From Streptomyces chattanoogensis (GTDB taxonomy: Bacteria > Actinomycetota > Actinomycetes > Streptomycetales > Streptomycetaceae), in contig NZ_LGKG01000090.1 of the NCBI RefSeq assembly GCF_001294335.1, positions 83,245 through 147,244 of the forward strand: 64,000 nt of DNA, written 5' to 3'. The translations under genes were made by a program, and so were the position numbers. Positions 47,097 through 54,848 of the stretch are shown here, piece by piece (positions within the stretch are counted from its first letter, which is position 1; each line of letters starts with the position of its first letter). The notes beneath the pieces were generated by a model. It searched no databases, was not told the DNA's origin, and worked only from the letters and a program-made list of their open reading frames with translations.

Positions 47097-48326
47097 GTGA
47101 GCAGCGAGCACGCAGCCGAGGACAACCAGCAGGTGTGGGACGTCGTGGTGGTGGGCGCGGGGCCCGCGGGTGCCTCGGCCGCGCATGCCGCGGCGTGTAC
47201 GGGACGCCGGGTGCTGCTGCTGGAGAAGGCGGATCTGCCCCGCTACAAGACCTGCGGCGGCGGCATCATCGGCCCCTCGCGCGATTCCCTGCCGCCCGGC
47301 TTCGAGCTCCCGCTGCGGGACCGGGTGCATGCGGTCACGTTCTCGCTCAACGGCAGGATGACCCGCACCCGCCGCTCGAAACACATGCTCTTCGGGCTGA
47401 TCAACCGCCCCGAGTTCGACGCCGGGCTGGTCGAGTCGGCCAAGGACGCGGGCGCCGAGGTGCGTACGGGCGTCACGGTGGCGCGGGTGGAACAGCACGG
47501 CGCCGAGGTGCCCGACCGCCGGACCGTCGCGGTGGTGCTCGGCGACGGCGAGGTGGTGCTGGCGCGCGCGGTGGTCGGTGCCGACGGCAGCGCGGGCCGG
47601 ATAGGGGGACATGTCGGCGTCAAGATGGAGCAGGTCGACCTCGGGCTGGAGGCGGAGATCCCGGTGCCCGGGACGGTCGCCGAGGACTGGGCGGGCCGGG
47701 TGCTCATCGACTGGGGCCCGATGCCCGGCAGCTACGGCTGGGTCTTTCCCAAGGGGGACACCCTGACCGTCGGCGTGATCTCCGCCCGCGGCGAGGGCGG
47801 GGCGACCAAGCGCTATCTGGAGGACTTCATCGGCAGGCTCGGCCTCGCCGGTTTCGAACCGAGCATCTCGTCCGGGCATCTGACGCGCTGCCGCGCCGAT
47901 GACTCGCCGCTGTCCCGTGGCCGGGTCCTGGTGTGCGGCGACGCGGCGGGCCTGCTCGAGCCGTGGACCCGCGAGGGCATCTCGTTCGCGCTGCGCTCGG
48001 GCCGGCTCGCGGGGGAGTGGGCGGTGCGGGTCTCCGAGGCCCACGATGCGGTGGACGCCCGTCGGCAGGCCCTCAATTACGCGTTCGCCATCAAGGCGGG
48101 GCTGGGGGTGGAGATGAGCGTGGGGCGTCGGATGCTCAGCGTCTTCTCGCGGCGTCCGGGGATGTTCCATGCGGCGATCACGGGCTTCCGGCCGGCGTGG
48201 CATGCGTTCGCGAAGATCACTCGGGGGACGACGACGCTGGCGGAGCTGGTCCGTACGCATCCGATGGCGCGGCGGGCGCTGGACGCGTTCGACCGGCGGG
48301 AGGCGTTGGACCGGGCGCAGGTGTGA
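47097..48326 (+). CDS. geranylgeranyl reductase-like FAD-dependent oxidoreductase
   Basis: Flavoprotein of 409 residues of the GGR/CrtP group of p-hydroxybenzoate-hydroxylase-fold enzymes. The FAD motif GxGxxG is VVVGAGPAGASAAHAAA, then VLLLEKADLPRYKTCGGGIIGP with the family's Cys-Gly-Gly, the internal VVGADGSAGRI, and the GD motif VLVCGDAAGLLEPWTREGISFAL. Such enzymes reduce the prenyl chains of menaquinone or lipids. The true start is taken as GTG 47097 with GGGAG about 11 bases before; longer frames upstream are noncoding. Convergent with the nitroreductase gene. Function on menaquinone is likely but not shown. Confidence 0.9.
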   Translation: MSSEHAAEDNQQVWDVVVVGAGPAGASAAHAAACTGRRVLLLEKADLPRYKTCGGGIIGPSRDSLPPGFELPLRDRVHAVTFSLNGRMTRTRRSKHMLFGLINRPEFDAGLVESAKDAGAEVRTGVTVARVEQHGAEVPDRRTVAVVLGDGEVVLARAVVGADGSAGRIGGHVGVKMEQVDLGLEAEIPVPGTVAEDWAGRVLIDWGPMPGSYGWVFPKGDTLTVGVISARGEGGATKRYLEDFIGRLGLAGFEPSISSGHLTRCRADDSPLSRGRVLVCGDAAGLLEPWTREGISFALRSGRLAGEWAVRVSEAHDAVDARRQALNYAFAIKAGLGVEMSVGRRMLSVFSRRPGMFHAAITGFRPAWHAFAKITRGTTTLAELVRTHPMARRALDAFDRREALDRAQV

Positions 48327-48419
48327 GGCGTGCGGCCGGTCTGGTCGGCTGACTGGCCTGGCCGGGCTGGCCGGCTTGGCCGGGCTCGGGTCTCGGTGAG
48401 CCGCCGGGCCCGGTGATCC

Positions 48420-48860
48420 TCAGGATTCGGTGATCCGGAAGACGGGGTGGCGCGGGGCCGCGGCCAGCAGCTCCTCGTCGCTGGACTCGGCGGTGACGGC
48501 CCCGAAGTACGACTTCACCTCCCAGCCCCAGCGCTGAAGATAGGCGCGCAGCAGGGCCGGGGTCTCGGCGGGCGGCAGCTCGACGGCGGTGAACCGGCGG
48601 ATGCGGCGGCCGACCCGCAGTTCGCCGCCGCCCGCCGCCCGCAGATTGCGTACCCACTCGGAATGGCCGCGTGCCGAGACGAGGTAGCGGCCGTCCTCGT
48701 ACGGCATCGGGTTGACGGGCACGCGCCGCCACTCGCCGCTCTTGCGGCCGCGGACGGCGAGCTCCGCCGAACCGGCGAGGCTGATGCCCCGTCGCGCGAG
48801 CCAGCCGATGATGCCGTTGAGGCGGGCGGCGAAGCGGCCGGGCTTGACGTAGTGGGACAT
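48420..48860 (-). CDS. deazaflavin (F420)-dependent nitroreductase family protein
   Basis: Protein of 146 residues of the DDN/FDOR-A family, with a split beta-barrel. Visible marks are KPGRFAARLNGIIGWLARRG, AELAVRGRKSGEWRRVPVNPMPYEDGRYLVSARGHSEWVRNLRAAGGGELRVGRRIRRF (in sequence, with the RKSG and G-H-x-x-W-x-R-N-L-R phosphate-binding parts). Members use F420H2 to reduce quinones or nitro compounds at the membrane. ATG 48860 is preceded by GGAGG on the minus strand (about 6 bases). The gene is divergent from a TetR gene with paired identical palindromes, so it is almost surely a target of that regulator. Confidence 0.9.
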   Translation of the reverse strand: MSHYVKPGRFAARLNGIIGWLARRGISLAGSAELAVRGRKSGEWRRVPVNPMPYEDGRYLVSARGHSEWVRNLRAAGGGELRVGRRIRRFTAVELPPAETPALLRAYLQRWGWEVKSYFGAVTAESSDEELLAAAPRHPVFRITES

Positions 48861-48907
48861 GGGAGGACCTCCTGCGGATTCCGTTGTGGGGGAACAACAC
48901 TCCATTT

Positions 48908-48975
48908 CGAGAGCAGTGCTCTCGGTTGTGAGCAGTGTGCATGAGGTCGCCGCTCCCGCGCAAGAGCACTGCTCT
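48908..48975. promoter_or_regulatory. paired TetR operators between nitroreductase and TetR genes
   Basis: Site 1, CGAGAGCA-G-TGCTCTCG (48908-48924), is a perfect 8-bp dyad. Site 2, AGAGCA-C-TGCTCT (48963-48975), is a perfect 6-bp dyad with the same core. Centres are 53 bases apart, about five helical turns. Site 2 lies where the promoter of the TetR gene should be, site 1 near that of the nitroreductase. Confidence 0.8.
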
Positions 48976-49015
48976 CGCTTTGGTGCACTGATCTGCGTCG
49001 TGCCAGACTGCCCCC

Positions 49016-49744
49016 ATGACAGCGATCCGAGGCGCCAGGGAACGGGCCCGTAACGAAATCACCGCGGCCATCAAGGACGAGGCCCGCAGACAGCTCGCCG
49101 CCGAGGGCGCCGCGAAGCTCTCGCTGCGCGCCGTGGCCCGCGAACTCGGCATGGTCTCCTCGGCCCTCTACCGGTACTTCCCGAGCCGCGACGACCTGCT
49201 GACCGCGCTGATCGTCGACGCCTACAACGCCGTCGGCGAGGCCGCGGAAACCGCCCGCTCCGCCCTCACCGGCGCCGATGCCAGGCGCCCCGTCGCCCGC
49301 TGGACCGCCGTCTGCTCCGCCGTACGCACCTGGGCCCTGGCCCATCCGCACGAGTACGCGCTGATCTACGGCTCCCCGGTCCCCGGCTACACCGCGCCCC
49401 GTACCACCACGGAGCCCGCCGCCCGGGTCGGCCTCGCGCTGATCGGCGTGGTCCGCGAGGCGTACGCCGCCGGAGCGCTGAAGGAGCCCGCCGAACCGCT
49501 GCCCGACGCGGTGGTGGGCGATGCGCTCGCCCTCGGTGCGGAGCTGGGCGTGGAGCTGCCGGGTGCGGTGCTGGCCCGGCTCGTCGGCGCCTGGGCGCAG
49601 CTGTTCGGCCTGGTGAGCTTCGAGGTCTTCGGCCAGTTCAACCGGGTGATCGAGGCCCGCAGCGAATTCTTCGAGCAGTCCGTCCTCCAGCTGGCCCACA
49701 GCGTCGGCCTCACCACCCATCGCGAGCGCCGTACGGCGCGGTGA
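49016..49744 (+). CDS. TetR-family regulator with WHG-type ligand domain
   Basis: Regulator of 242 residues. The HTH is KLSLRAVARELGMVSSALYRYFPSRDDLLTALI (the SALYRYF recognition helix), and the C-terminal domain has the WHG-family marks AVRTWALAHPHEYALIYGSPVPGYTAP and VRLVGAWAQLFGLVSFEVFGQF (start L-V-G-A-W). ATG 49016 has no ribosome site and stands about 7 bases after CAGACT, a likely -10 box, so the mRNA may be leaderless, as is common in Streptomyces. Paired palindromes upstream suggest autoregulation and control of the divergent nitroreductase. Confidence 0.92.
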   Translation: MTAIRGARERARNEITAAIKDEARRQLAAEGAAKLSLRAVARELGMVSSALYRYFPSRDDLLTALIVDAYNAVGEAAETARSALTGADARRPVARWTAVCSAVRTWALAHPHEYALIYGSPVPGYTAPRTTTEPAARVGLALIGVVREAYAAGALKEPAEPLPDAVVGDALALGAELGVELPGAVLARLVGAWAQLFGLVSFEVFGQFNRVIEARSEFFEQSVLQLAHSVGLTTHRERRTAR

Positions 49745-49764
49745 GCCGGGGCGGGGCTGTTGTC

Positions 49765-49830
49765 TGTGTCCCTCCGCGTGGTCCGCTGTGTCCCTCCGCG
49801 TGGTCCGCTGTGTCCCTCCGCGTGGTCCGC
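49765..49830. repeat. 22-bp tandem repeat, three perfect copies
   Basis: Three identical 22-base units (49765-49786, 49787-49808, 49809-49830), each beginning TGTGTCCCTCCGCGTGG. They lie just after the TetR gene, before the two-component operon. A fourth partial copy is not seen. Confidence 0.9.
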
Positions 49831-49959
49831 GTTCCTTCGGCGCCGGTGGCGGTCAACCCGTACTCCGATCTCGCCCCACCGCCTACTACCGCGGGAGTAC
49901 CGCCGCTCACTGCCCCGGGCTGACGCCGCCGGACCGGGCCGCGGTCTAGCGTTACCGGC

Positions 49960-51246
49960 ATGGAGAACGCACGGCCGCCGTGGGTGCGGCGCTGCCTGGG
50001 ACCGGCGTGGGAGCGGTGGTCGCCGGTGCGCGGGGAGCCGAAGAGCTGGGCGGGGGCCCGGCTGCCGTGGGTCTCGACGGCCGCGGTGACGGTCTTCGTC
50101 ACCGTCGGCTCCGGCTTCGCGGCGCACAACCAGCCCGATCGCATGCCGCTGGACGCCTTCGCGCGGGCGCTGCTGGTCCTCGGCGGTGTCCTGCTGCTCT
50201 TCCGGCACCGCTGTCCGCGTACGGTCGCCATCGGCACGTCCGCGTCCGCCGCCGTCTACTTCGCGGCCGGGTACGCGTACGGGCCGGTCTTTCTCACCAT
50301 CGCGCTGGGCGCCTTCGCGGCGATCCTCGCCGGGCACCGCGCCGTCGCCTGGTGTGCGCTCGGCGGTCTGTGGGTGAGTCATCTCCTCGTCGGGCACTGG
50401 CTCTACCGCCGGCTGCCGCCGCCGCACGACGGGCCCGCTCCCTGGAGCGACGAACTGTTCGTCGCCGCCCTGATGGTGGCGGTGGTGGCCGTGTCGGAGC
50501 TGGTGCGGGTGCGCCGCGAGCAGCTCGCCAGGGTCCGCGCGGAGCGGGCCGCCGCCGAGCGGCGCAGGGCCGACGAGGAGCGGCTGCGGATCGCCCGCGA
50601 GCTGCATGACGTCCTGGCGCACAGCATCTCCGTCATCAACGTCCAGGCGGGCGTGGGCCTGGCGCTTCTGGACAGCGATCCCGGGCAGGCTCGTACGGCG
50701 CTGACCACCATCAAGGCCGCGAGCAAGGAAGCGCTCGGCGAGGTACGACAGGTCCTGGACACCCTGCGCACCCGGGGCGACGCCCCGCGCTCCCCGGCAC
50801 CGGGCCTGGACCGCCTGCCCGAACTCACCGAACAGGCCAAGGACGCGGGCCTCTCCGTGGCCGTCACCACCGAGGGCACCCGCGTCGCGCTGCCGCCCGG
50901 CGCCGACCTCGCCGCCTTCCGTATCGTCCAGGAGGCGCTCACCAACATCGTCCGGCACTCCGGCTCCCGCAGCGCCCGGGTCCTGCTCCGGCACACCCCC
51001 GGGGCGCTCGAGATCCAGGTCGACGACGACGGCCCGGCGACCTCCGTCACCGGGGATCCGGACGGCGGCGGCAACGGCCTGGTCGGGATGCGGGAGCGGG
51101 CCGCGGCCCTCGGCGGCACCGTCGAGGCGGGCCCGCGCCCGGACGGCGGCTTCCGGGTCCGGGCCCGTATCCCGCTGACCGCGGCAGCGGGACCAGCCGC
51201 CGGTACGGATACGGTGATCCCCGCCGCCACCGAGGAGGAGCCGTGA
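49960..51246 (+). CDS. NarL/DesK-type sensor histidine kinase
   Basis: Membrane sensor kinase of 428 residues, HisKA_3 class. After about 35 soluble residues there are four to five helices (WVSTAAVTVFVTVGSGFAA; FARALLVLGGVLLLF; AVYFAAGYAYGPVFLTIALGAFAAILAG; LFVAALMVAVVAVSELV). The phospho-acceptor is in RIARELHDVLAHSISVINVQA (His about residue 216), and the ATPase domain has IVQEALTNIVRHSG, a D-D-G-P loop and GGGNGLVGMRERAAALGG. No large outer domain exists, so it may sense within the membrane. ATG 49960 lies 8 bases after TAGCGT, so the transcript may be leaderless. The response regulator gene overlaps its stop (GTGA). Confidence 0.93.
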   Translation: MENARPPWVRRCLGPAWERWSPVRGEPKSWAGARLPWVSTAAVTVFVTVGSGFAAHNQPDRMPLDAFARALLVLGGVLLLFRHRCPRTVAIGTSASAAVYFAAGYAYGPVFLTIALGAFAAILAGHRAVAWCALGGLWVSHLLVGHWLYRRLPPPHDGPAPWSDELFVAALMVAVVAVSELVRVRREQLARVRAERAAAERRRADEERLRIARELHDVLAHSISVINVQAGVGLALLDSDPGQARTALTTIKAASKEALGEVRQVLDTLRTRGDAPRSPAPGLDRLPELTEQAKDAGLSVAVTTEGTRVALPPGADLAAFRIVQEALTNIVRHSGSRSARVLLRHTPGALEIQVDDDGPATSVTGDPDGGGNGLVGMRERAAALGGTVEAGPRPDGGFRVRARIPLTAAAGPAAGTDTVIPAATEEEP

Positions 51247-51917
51247 TCCGGGTACTGCTCGCCGACGACCAGCTGCTGGTCCGGGCCGGGTTCAAGGCGC
51301 TGCTGGCCGCCCAGCCGGACATCGAGGTGGCCGGCGAGGCGTCCGACGGCCAGGAGGCGCTGGACGCGATCCGCCGACTGCGCCCGGACATTGTGCTGAT
51401 GGACATCCGGATGCCCGTACTGGACGGCCTGGCCGCGACCCGCCGCATCACCGAGGACCCGCAGCTGTCTGGTGTCAGGGTCGTCATGCTGACCACGTTC
51501 GAGCTGGACGAGTACGTCTTCGAGGCGATCCGCTCGGGGGCGTCGGGTTTCCTCGTCAAGGACACCGAACCGGAGGAGCTGCTCCGGGCCGTCCGCGCGG
51601 TCGTCGCCGGCGATGCGCTGCTCTCGCCCGGTGTCACCCGCCGCCTCATCGCCGAATTCGCGGCCCGCTCCAAGGAACCGGCCGCGGCCGACGCGCTGTC
51701 GGCGCTGTCCGTGCTGACCGAGCGGGAGCGCGAGGTGATGGCGCTGGTCGGCATCGGCCTGTCCAACGAGGAGATCGCCCGCCGTCTGGTCGTCAGCCCG
51801 CTGACCGCCAAGACCCATGTCAGCCGCACCATGGTCAAACTGGGCGCCCGGGACCGCGCCCAACTGGTCGTGCTGGCCTATGAGTCCGGGTTGGTGCGCC
51901 CCGGCTGGCTGGGCTGA
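51243..51917 (+). CDS. NarL/LuxR-family response regulator
   Basis: DNA-binding response regulator of 224 residues, partner of the preceding kinase. The receiver has the acidic pair in LLADDQLLVRAGF and phosphorylated Asp54 in DIVLMDIRMPVLDG, Thr in VVMLTTFELDEYV and Lys in GFLVKDTEPEEL. The LuxR-type HTH is LTEREREVMALVGIGLSNEEIARRLVVSPLTAKTHVSRTMVKLG (outline). GTG 51243 shares GTGA with the kinase stop, hence translational coupling. Its last 40 bases overlap the convergent small membrane protein gene. Confidence 0.95.
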   Translation: MIRVLLADDQLLVRAGFKALLAAQPDIEVAGEASDGQEALDAIRRLRPDIVLMDIRMPVLDGLAATRRITEDPQLSGVRVVMLTTFELDEYVFEAIRSGASGFLVKDTEPEELLRAVRAVVAGDALLSPGVTRRLIAEFAARSKEPAAADALSALSVLTEREREVMALVGIGLSNEEIARRLVVSPLTAKTHVSRTMVKLGARDRAQLVVLAYESGLVRPGWLG

Positions 51918-52189
51918 AACCACACGATGTCCCGCCCCGCCGGACGCCCGCCCGCCGGACCCGGCCACCGCCGCAGCACCCGCACCACCCGGACGACGAA
52001 GAGCACCGCCCCCACGACCCCGCTCGCCGTCAGCCACGGGCCCGCCCAGGACCGCGGCATCGGAGCCCAGATGGCGGCGCTGCCCATCACCAGAAACCCG
52101 ACGGCTCCTGCGAACGCGGCGGTGACCAGCGCGAAGGTGATCTCGATGGTGAGGGCGTCGCGTTCGGCCCGGGTGCGAGTGGGGGACAT
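51878..52189 (-). CDS. small two-helix membrane protein (DUF6332-like)
   Basis: Membrane protein of 103 residues. MSPTRTRAERDALTIEITFALVTAAFAGAVGFLVMGSA gives the cytosolic start and first helix; the second is WLTASGVVGAVLFVVRVVRVL, followed by an Arg/Gly-rich tail. The opening 'RAERDAxTxEI' fits the DUF6332 family, small Streptomyces proteins without function. ATG 52189 is chosen because the upstream part of the open frame is Pro-rich and noncoding. It overlaps the 3' end of the response regulator gene by 40 bases. Confidence 0.65.
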   Translation of the reverse strand: MSPTRTRAERDALTIEITFALVTAAFAGAVGFLVMGSAAIWAPMPRSWAGPWLTASGVVGAVLFVVRVVRVLRRWPGPAGGRPAGRDIVWFQPSQPGRTNPDS

Positions 52190-52282
52190 GCCACAAGTCT
52201 GACAGGGGCGGCCGGACTTCGGGGCAGGCGCACTCGGGGCCGGTCCGGCGGACCAGGGGCGGACGGGCCCTAGGCTGACCGG

Positions 52283-52765
52283 ATGCGCAGACGCGGGTGG
52301 GGACGGGGCCGGTGGAGGGCGCGGCCGCGCTGGGCGCGGTGGGTGGGTGCGGCGTTTGTGATCGGTTTCCTGGAGGGCACCGGCGCCCATCTCCTCGATC
52401 TCGCCCGGGGCGGGATCCACGCCTATGCGGGGTTCGGACCGGCGCCGCTGCAGGCGTTCTTCGTCGCCCTGGTGGCCCTCGACCCGCTCGCCGCCGTGCT
52501 GGTGGCCCGCGCGCGGCCGCTGGGTGTCCGGCTGGCCGCAGGCGTGATGACGCTGGACGTCCTGGCCAACTGGTCCGTCAACTGGCCGCGGCTGCAGCGG
52601 AATCCGGGGATGCTGCTGCAGCCCGTCGGCCTGCTGCCCATCACGCTCTTCGGGCTCTTCGTCGTCGGCTGTGCGCTCCCCCTGCTCAGGTCCCTGCGGG
52701 ACACGGACGCCGTACGGGGAGTGACCCGGCGCTCAGATGCCGCCGTGCTCCCGCCACAGCGCTGA
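52283..52765 (+). CDS. conserved hypothetical membrane protein (four helices)
   Basis: I do not recognise this family. The product has 160 residues: a very Arg/Trp-rich start (MRRRGWGRGRWRARPRWARW) and four hydrophobic segments, WVGAAFVIGFLEGTGAHLLDL, LQAFFVALVALDPLAAVLVA, VRLAAGVMTLDVLANWSVNW and LLPITLFGLFVVGCALPLL. E and H in FLEGTGAHLLD and D-x-x-A-N-W in the third helix would be polar residues within the membrane. Its last 33 bases overlap the convergent mycothiol-enzyme gene. Coding potential is good by codon position, but the function is open. Confidence 0.72.
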   Translation: MRRRGWGRGRWRARPRWARWVGAAFVIGFLEGTGAHLLDLARGGIHAYAGFGPAPLQAFFVALVALDPLAAVLVARARPLGVRLAAGVMTLDVLANWSVNWPRLQRNPGMLLQPVGLLPITLFGLFVVGCALPLLRSLRDTDAVRGVTRRSDAAVLPPQR

Positions 52766-53506
52766 CAGCGCCTCGTCGCCGGTGACCTTCAGCCCGTCCC
52801 ACGGCAGGCGGTTCCACAGCGTCAGATAGAGCTCCTCGGCCGGCCCCTCGACCGTGCAGTCCACCGGCGTCTCCGGCCCCTGCCGTGCGGCCTCGGGCGC
52901 CGGTCCCGCCGTGCGGACCGTGTGCGGCGGCGCGTCGGACAGGCGGACCGTCCACTCGGCGCCGGCCGTGTCCGTCGCCCGCAGCCGTATCGTCCGGGGT
53001 GTGTCCGTCCGCACCCGGCTGCGGTCCATGGCGTGGATGGCGAGGAGTTCGTCGATGCCGTCGGCGGCGAAGGCGGCCGGGAGGGGCGTGAGCGCGCTGC
53101 CCGCCGCCTGCTGGGCGTCCGCGCGGTGCACCGAGGTCTCATGGGCCTGCCGCCGTGCCCAGAAGGCCAGCGGGGACCGCGCGGGCAGAAACGTCCAGGT
53201 CTTCAGGTCCTGCGGGGCGGTGTGCAGCGCCACCACGAGGCGGTGGTGGCCGTCCCGCAGCCAGGGCACCAGTTCGTCGTCGGGCATCTCCGGGGCCGGG
53301 GCGGGGCCGCCGGGCGGCCGCTCGTCGACGGGCTGCGTCACGATGTCCGTCGCCCAGCGGTGCACCCGACCGACGTGGGTGACCAGATCCCGTATCCGCC
53401 ACTCGGGACAGGCGGGAATCGGGGCGTCGGGCCCGGCCTGCTCGGCGGCGTCGGCCAGCAGCCCGCCGTCGAGCCGCAGCGTTTCGACGAACTCAGTGAT
53501 CTCCAT
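52733..53506 (-). CDS. maleylpyruvate isomerase-family mycothiol-dependent enzyme
   Basis: Cytosolic protein of 257 residues with the MDMPI N-terminal DinB-like metal domain: PACPEWRIRDLVTHVGRVHRWATDIV, followed by the Glu and third His in ARRQAHETSVHRADAQQAAG. The C-terminal domain (about 165-257) has RLSDAPPHTVR and a sterol-carrier-like end, LYLTLWNRLPWDGLKVTGDEALSALW, usual in the actinobacterial family. Such enzymes transfer mycothiol or isomerise with it; the true substrate is unknown. ATG 53506 is the first start; the frame upstream runs through the noncoding strand of the MFS gene. It overlaps the four-helix protein gene by 33 bases, convergent. Confidence 0.9.
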   Translation of the reverse strand: MEITEFVETLRLDGGLLADAAEQAGPDAPIPACPEWRIRDLVTHVGRVHRWATDIVTQPVDERPPGGPAPAPEMPDDELVPWLRDGHHRLVVALHTAPQDLKTWTFLPARSPLAFWARRQAHETSVHRADAQQAAGSALTPLPAAFAADGIDELLAIHAMDRSRVRTDTPRTIRLRATDTAGAEWTVRLSDAPPHTVRTAGPAPEAARQGPETPVDCTVEGPAEELYLTLWNRLPWDGLKVTGDEALSALWREHGGI

Positions 53507-53589
53507 GCCGACGAGTGTGCCAGCCGCCACTGACAACTCCTCGGCCCGGCCCCCGGTCCGCCGCCCGGTGCCCTTCGCGCCGCCGGCTG

Positions 53590-54789
53590 TCACCCCCGCC
53601 CGCCGCGCTGCGCCCCGCGCGTCCCGTACGCGATGACCACCGCGACCGCCGCCAGCAGGGAGATCGTGGTCAGCGCGAGGGGGAGTCCGAACTCCTCGGC
53701 CAGGAAGCCGATGACGGGCGGGTTGAGCAGCATGCCGGCGTAGCCGATGGTGGAGGCCGCGGCGACCCCGCCCGGACCGCCGGCCTCGCCGGCGCGGGCG
53801 ATGGCCGTGGGGAAGATGTTGGCGAGTCCGAGGCCGCCGACCGCGAAGCCGAGGCAGGCCGCCCATGTGGTGGGGGCCAGCGCGCCGAGCAGCATCCCGG
53901 CGGCCGCCGTCGTACCGCCCGCTATCAGGGTGCGGGCCTGTCCGAAGCGCTGCACCACGGCCGTGCCCGACAGCCGTCCGGCGGTCATCGCCAGGGCGAA
54001 CACCGAGTATCCGGCGGCGGCGAGGCCGGGCCCGGCGGCCAGGTCCTGGGAGAGGTGCAGCGCGCCCCAGTCGGCCATCGCGCCCTCGCCGTACGCGGTG
54101 CACAGGGCGATGAGACCGAAGACGAACACGAGGCGGCCGGAGCGGCGGCGCCCGGAACGCGGTCCGGATGCGGGCAGTTGCTCGGGTACGACGGGCGCGG
54201 GATGCGCGAGCAGCGCGCGCCCCGCGACGGCCGCCACCACGACGCCGATCGCGGCGAGCAGCAGCAGATGAACGGTGGGGGACAGGCCGCCGGCGATCAG
54301 CCCGCCGAGCCCCGCGCCCACCATTCCGCCCAGGCTGAAGGCGGCATGGAAGCTCGGCATCACGGGGCGCCGCAGGGCGGCGATCAGGTCGACGGCGGCG
54401 CTGTTCATGGCGACGTTCAGCGAGCCGTACGCGGCGCCGAACACCAGCAGGACCAGGCCCAGTGCGGTCGCCGAGCGGGTGAGCGGCGGCAGCACGAGGC
54501 TCAGCGACATCGCCACGCCCGAGGCTACGGTCACGGCGTGGGTGCCGTACCGGCGGCACAGCCGTCCGGTGAGCATCATGAACGCGACGGCGCCCGCCGA
54601 CACGCCGAGCAGGGCCAGCCCGAGGGCGCCGGCCCCGGCGCCCGTCTGCGCCTTGATCGCGGGGATCCGGACGACCCAGCCGGCGAACAGAAAGCCGTCC
54701 AGGGCGAAGAACGCGGTGATCGCCAGGCGGAGCCGGACCAGCCGCGGGTCGGTGGGGAAGGGGTCTGCGGGGCGCGTTTTACGGATCAT
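53590..54789 (-). CDS. MFS transporter (sugar/drug type, 12 helices)
   Basis: Inner-membrane MFS transporter of 399 residues with 12 predicted helices: LRLAITAFFALDGFLFAGWVVRIPAI as helix 1 (with the W-V-x-R-I-P motif of this subgroup), TGRLCRRYGTH as the 2-3 loop, LNVAMNSAAVDL in helix 4, FHAAFSLGGMVGAGLGGLIAG in helix 5, and an Arg-rich central loop SGPRSGRRRSGR. The subgroup is often encoded beside ROK or GntR regulators, and here a ROK-type regulator is divergent with 59 bases between. That context favours a sugar or sugar-like substrate, not proven. ATG 54789 is the start; the longer open frame enters the regulator gene. Confidence 0.88.
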   Translation of the reverse strand: MIRKTRPADPFPTDPRLVRLRLAITAFFALDGFLFAGWVVRIPAIKAQTGAGAGALGLALLGVSAGAVAFMMLTGRLCRRYGTHAVTVASGVAMSLSLVLPPLTRSATALGLVLLVFGAAYGSLNVAMNSAAVDLIAALRRPVMPSFHAAFSLGGMVGAGLGGLIAGGLSPTVHLLLLAAIGVVVAAVAGRALLAHPAPVVPEQLPASGPRSGRRRSGRLVFVFGLIALCTAYGEGAMADWGALHLSQDLAAGPGLAAAGYSVFALAMTAGRLSGTAVVQRFGQARTLIAGGTTAAAGMLLGALAPTTWAACLGFAVGGLGLANIFPTAIARAGEAGGPGGVAAASTIGYAGMLLNPPVIGFLAEEFGLPLALTTISLLAAVAVVIAYGTRGAQRGGRG

Positions 54790-54848
54790 GGCCCCCGTTA
54801 GGGCGGTCCGTATTTTGTTTAGCGTCGGCACAAAGTCAGAATAGGGGG

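Noticed and set aside
49765..49830. CRISPR array
   Set aside because: The three 22-base units are directly adjacent with no spacers, and no cas gene is present in the window.
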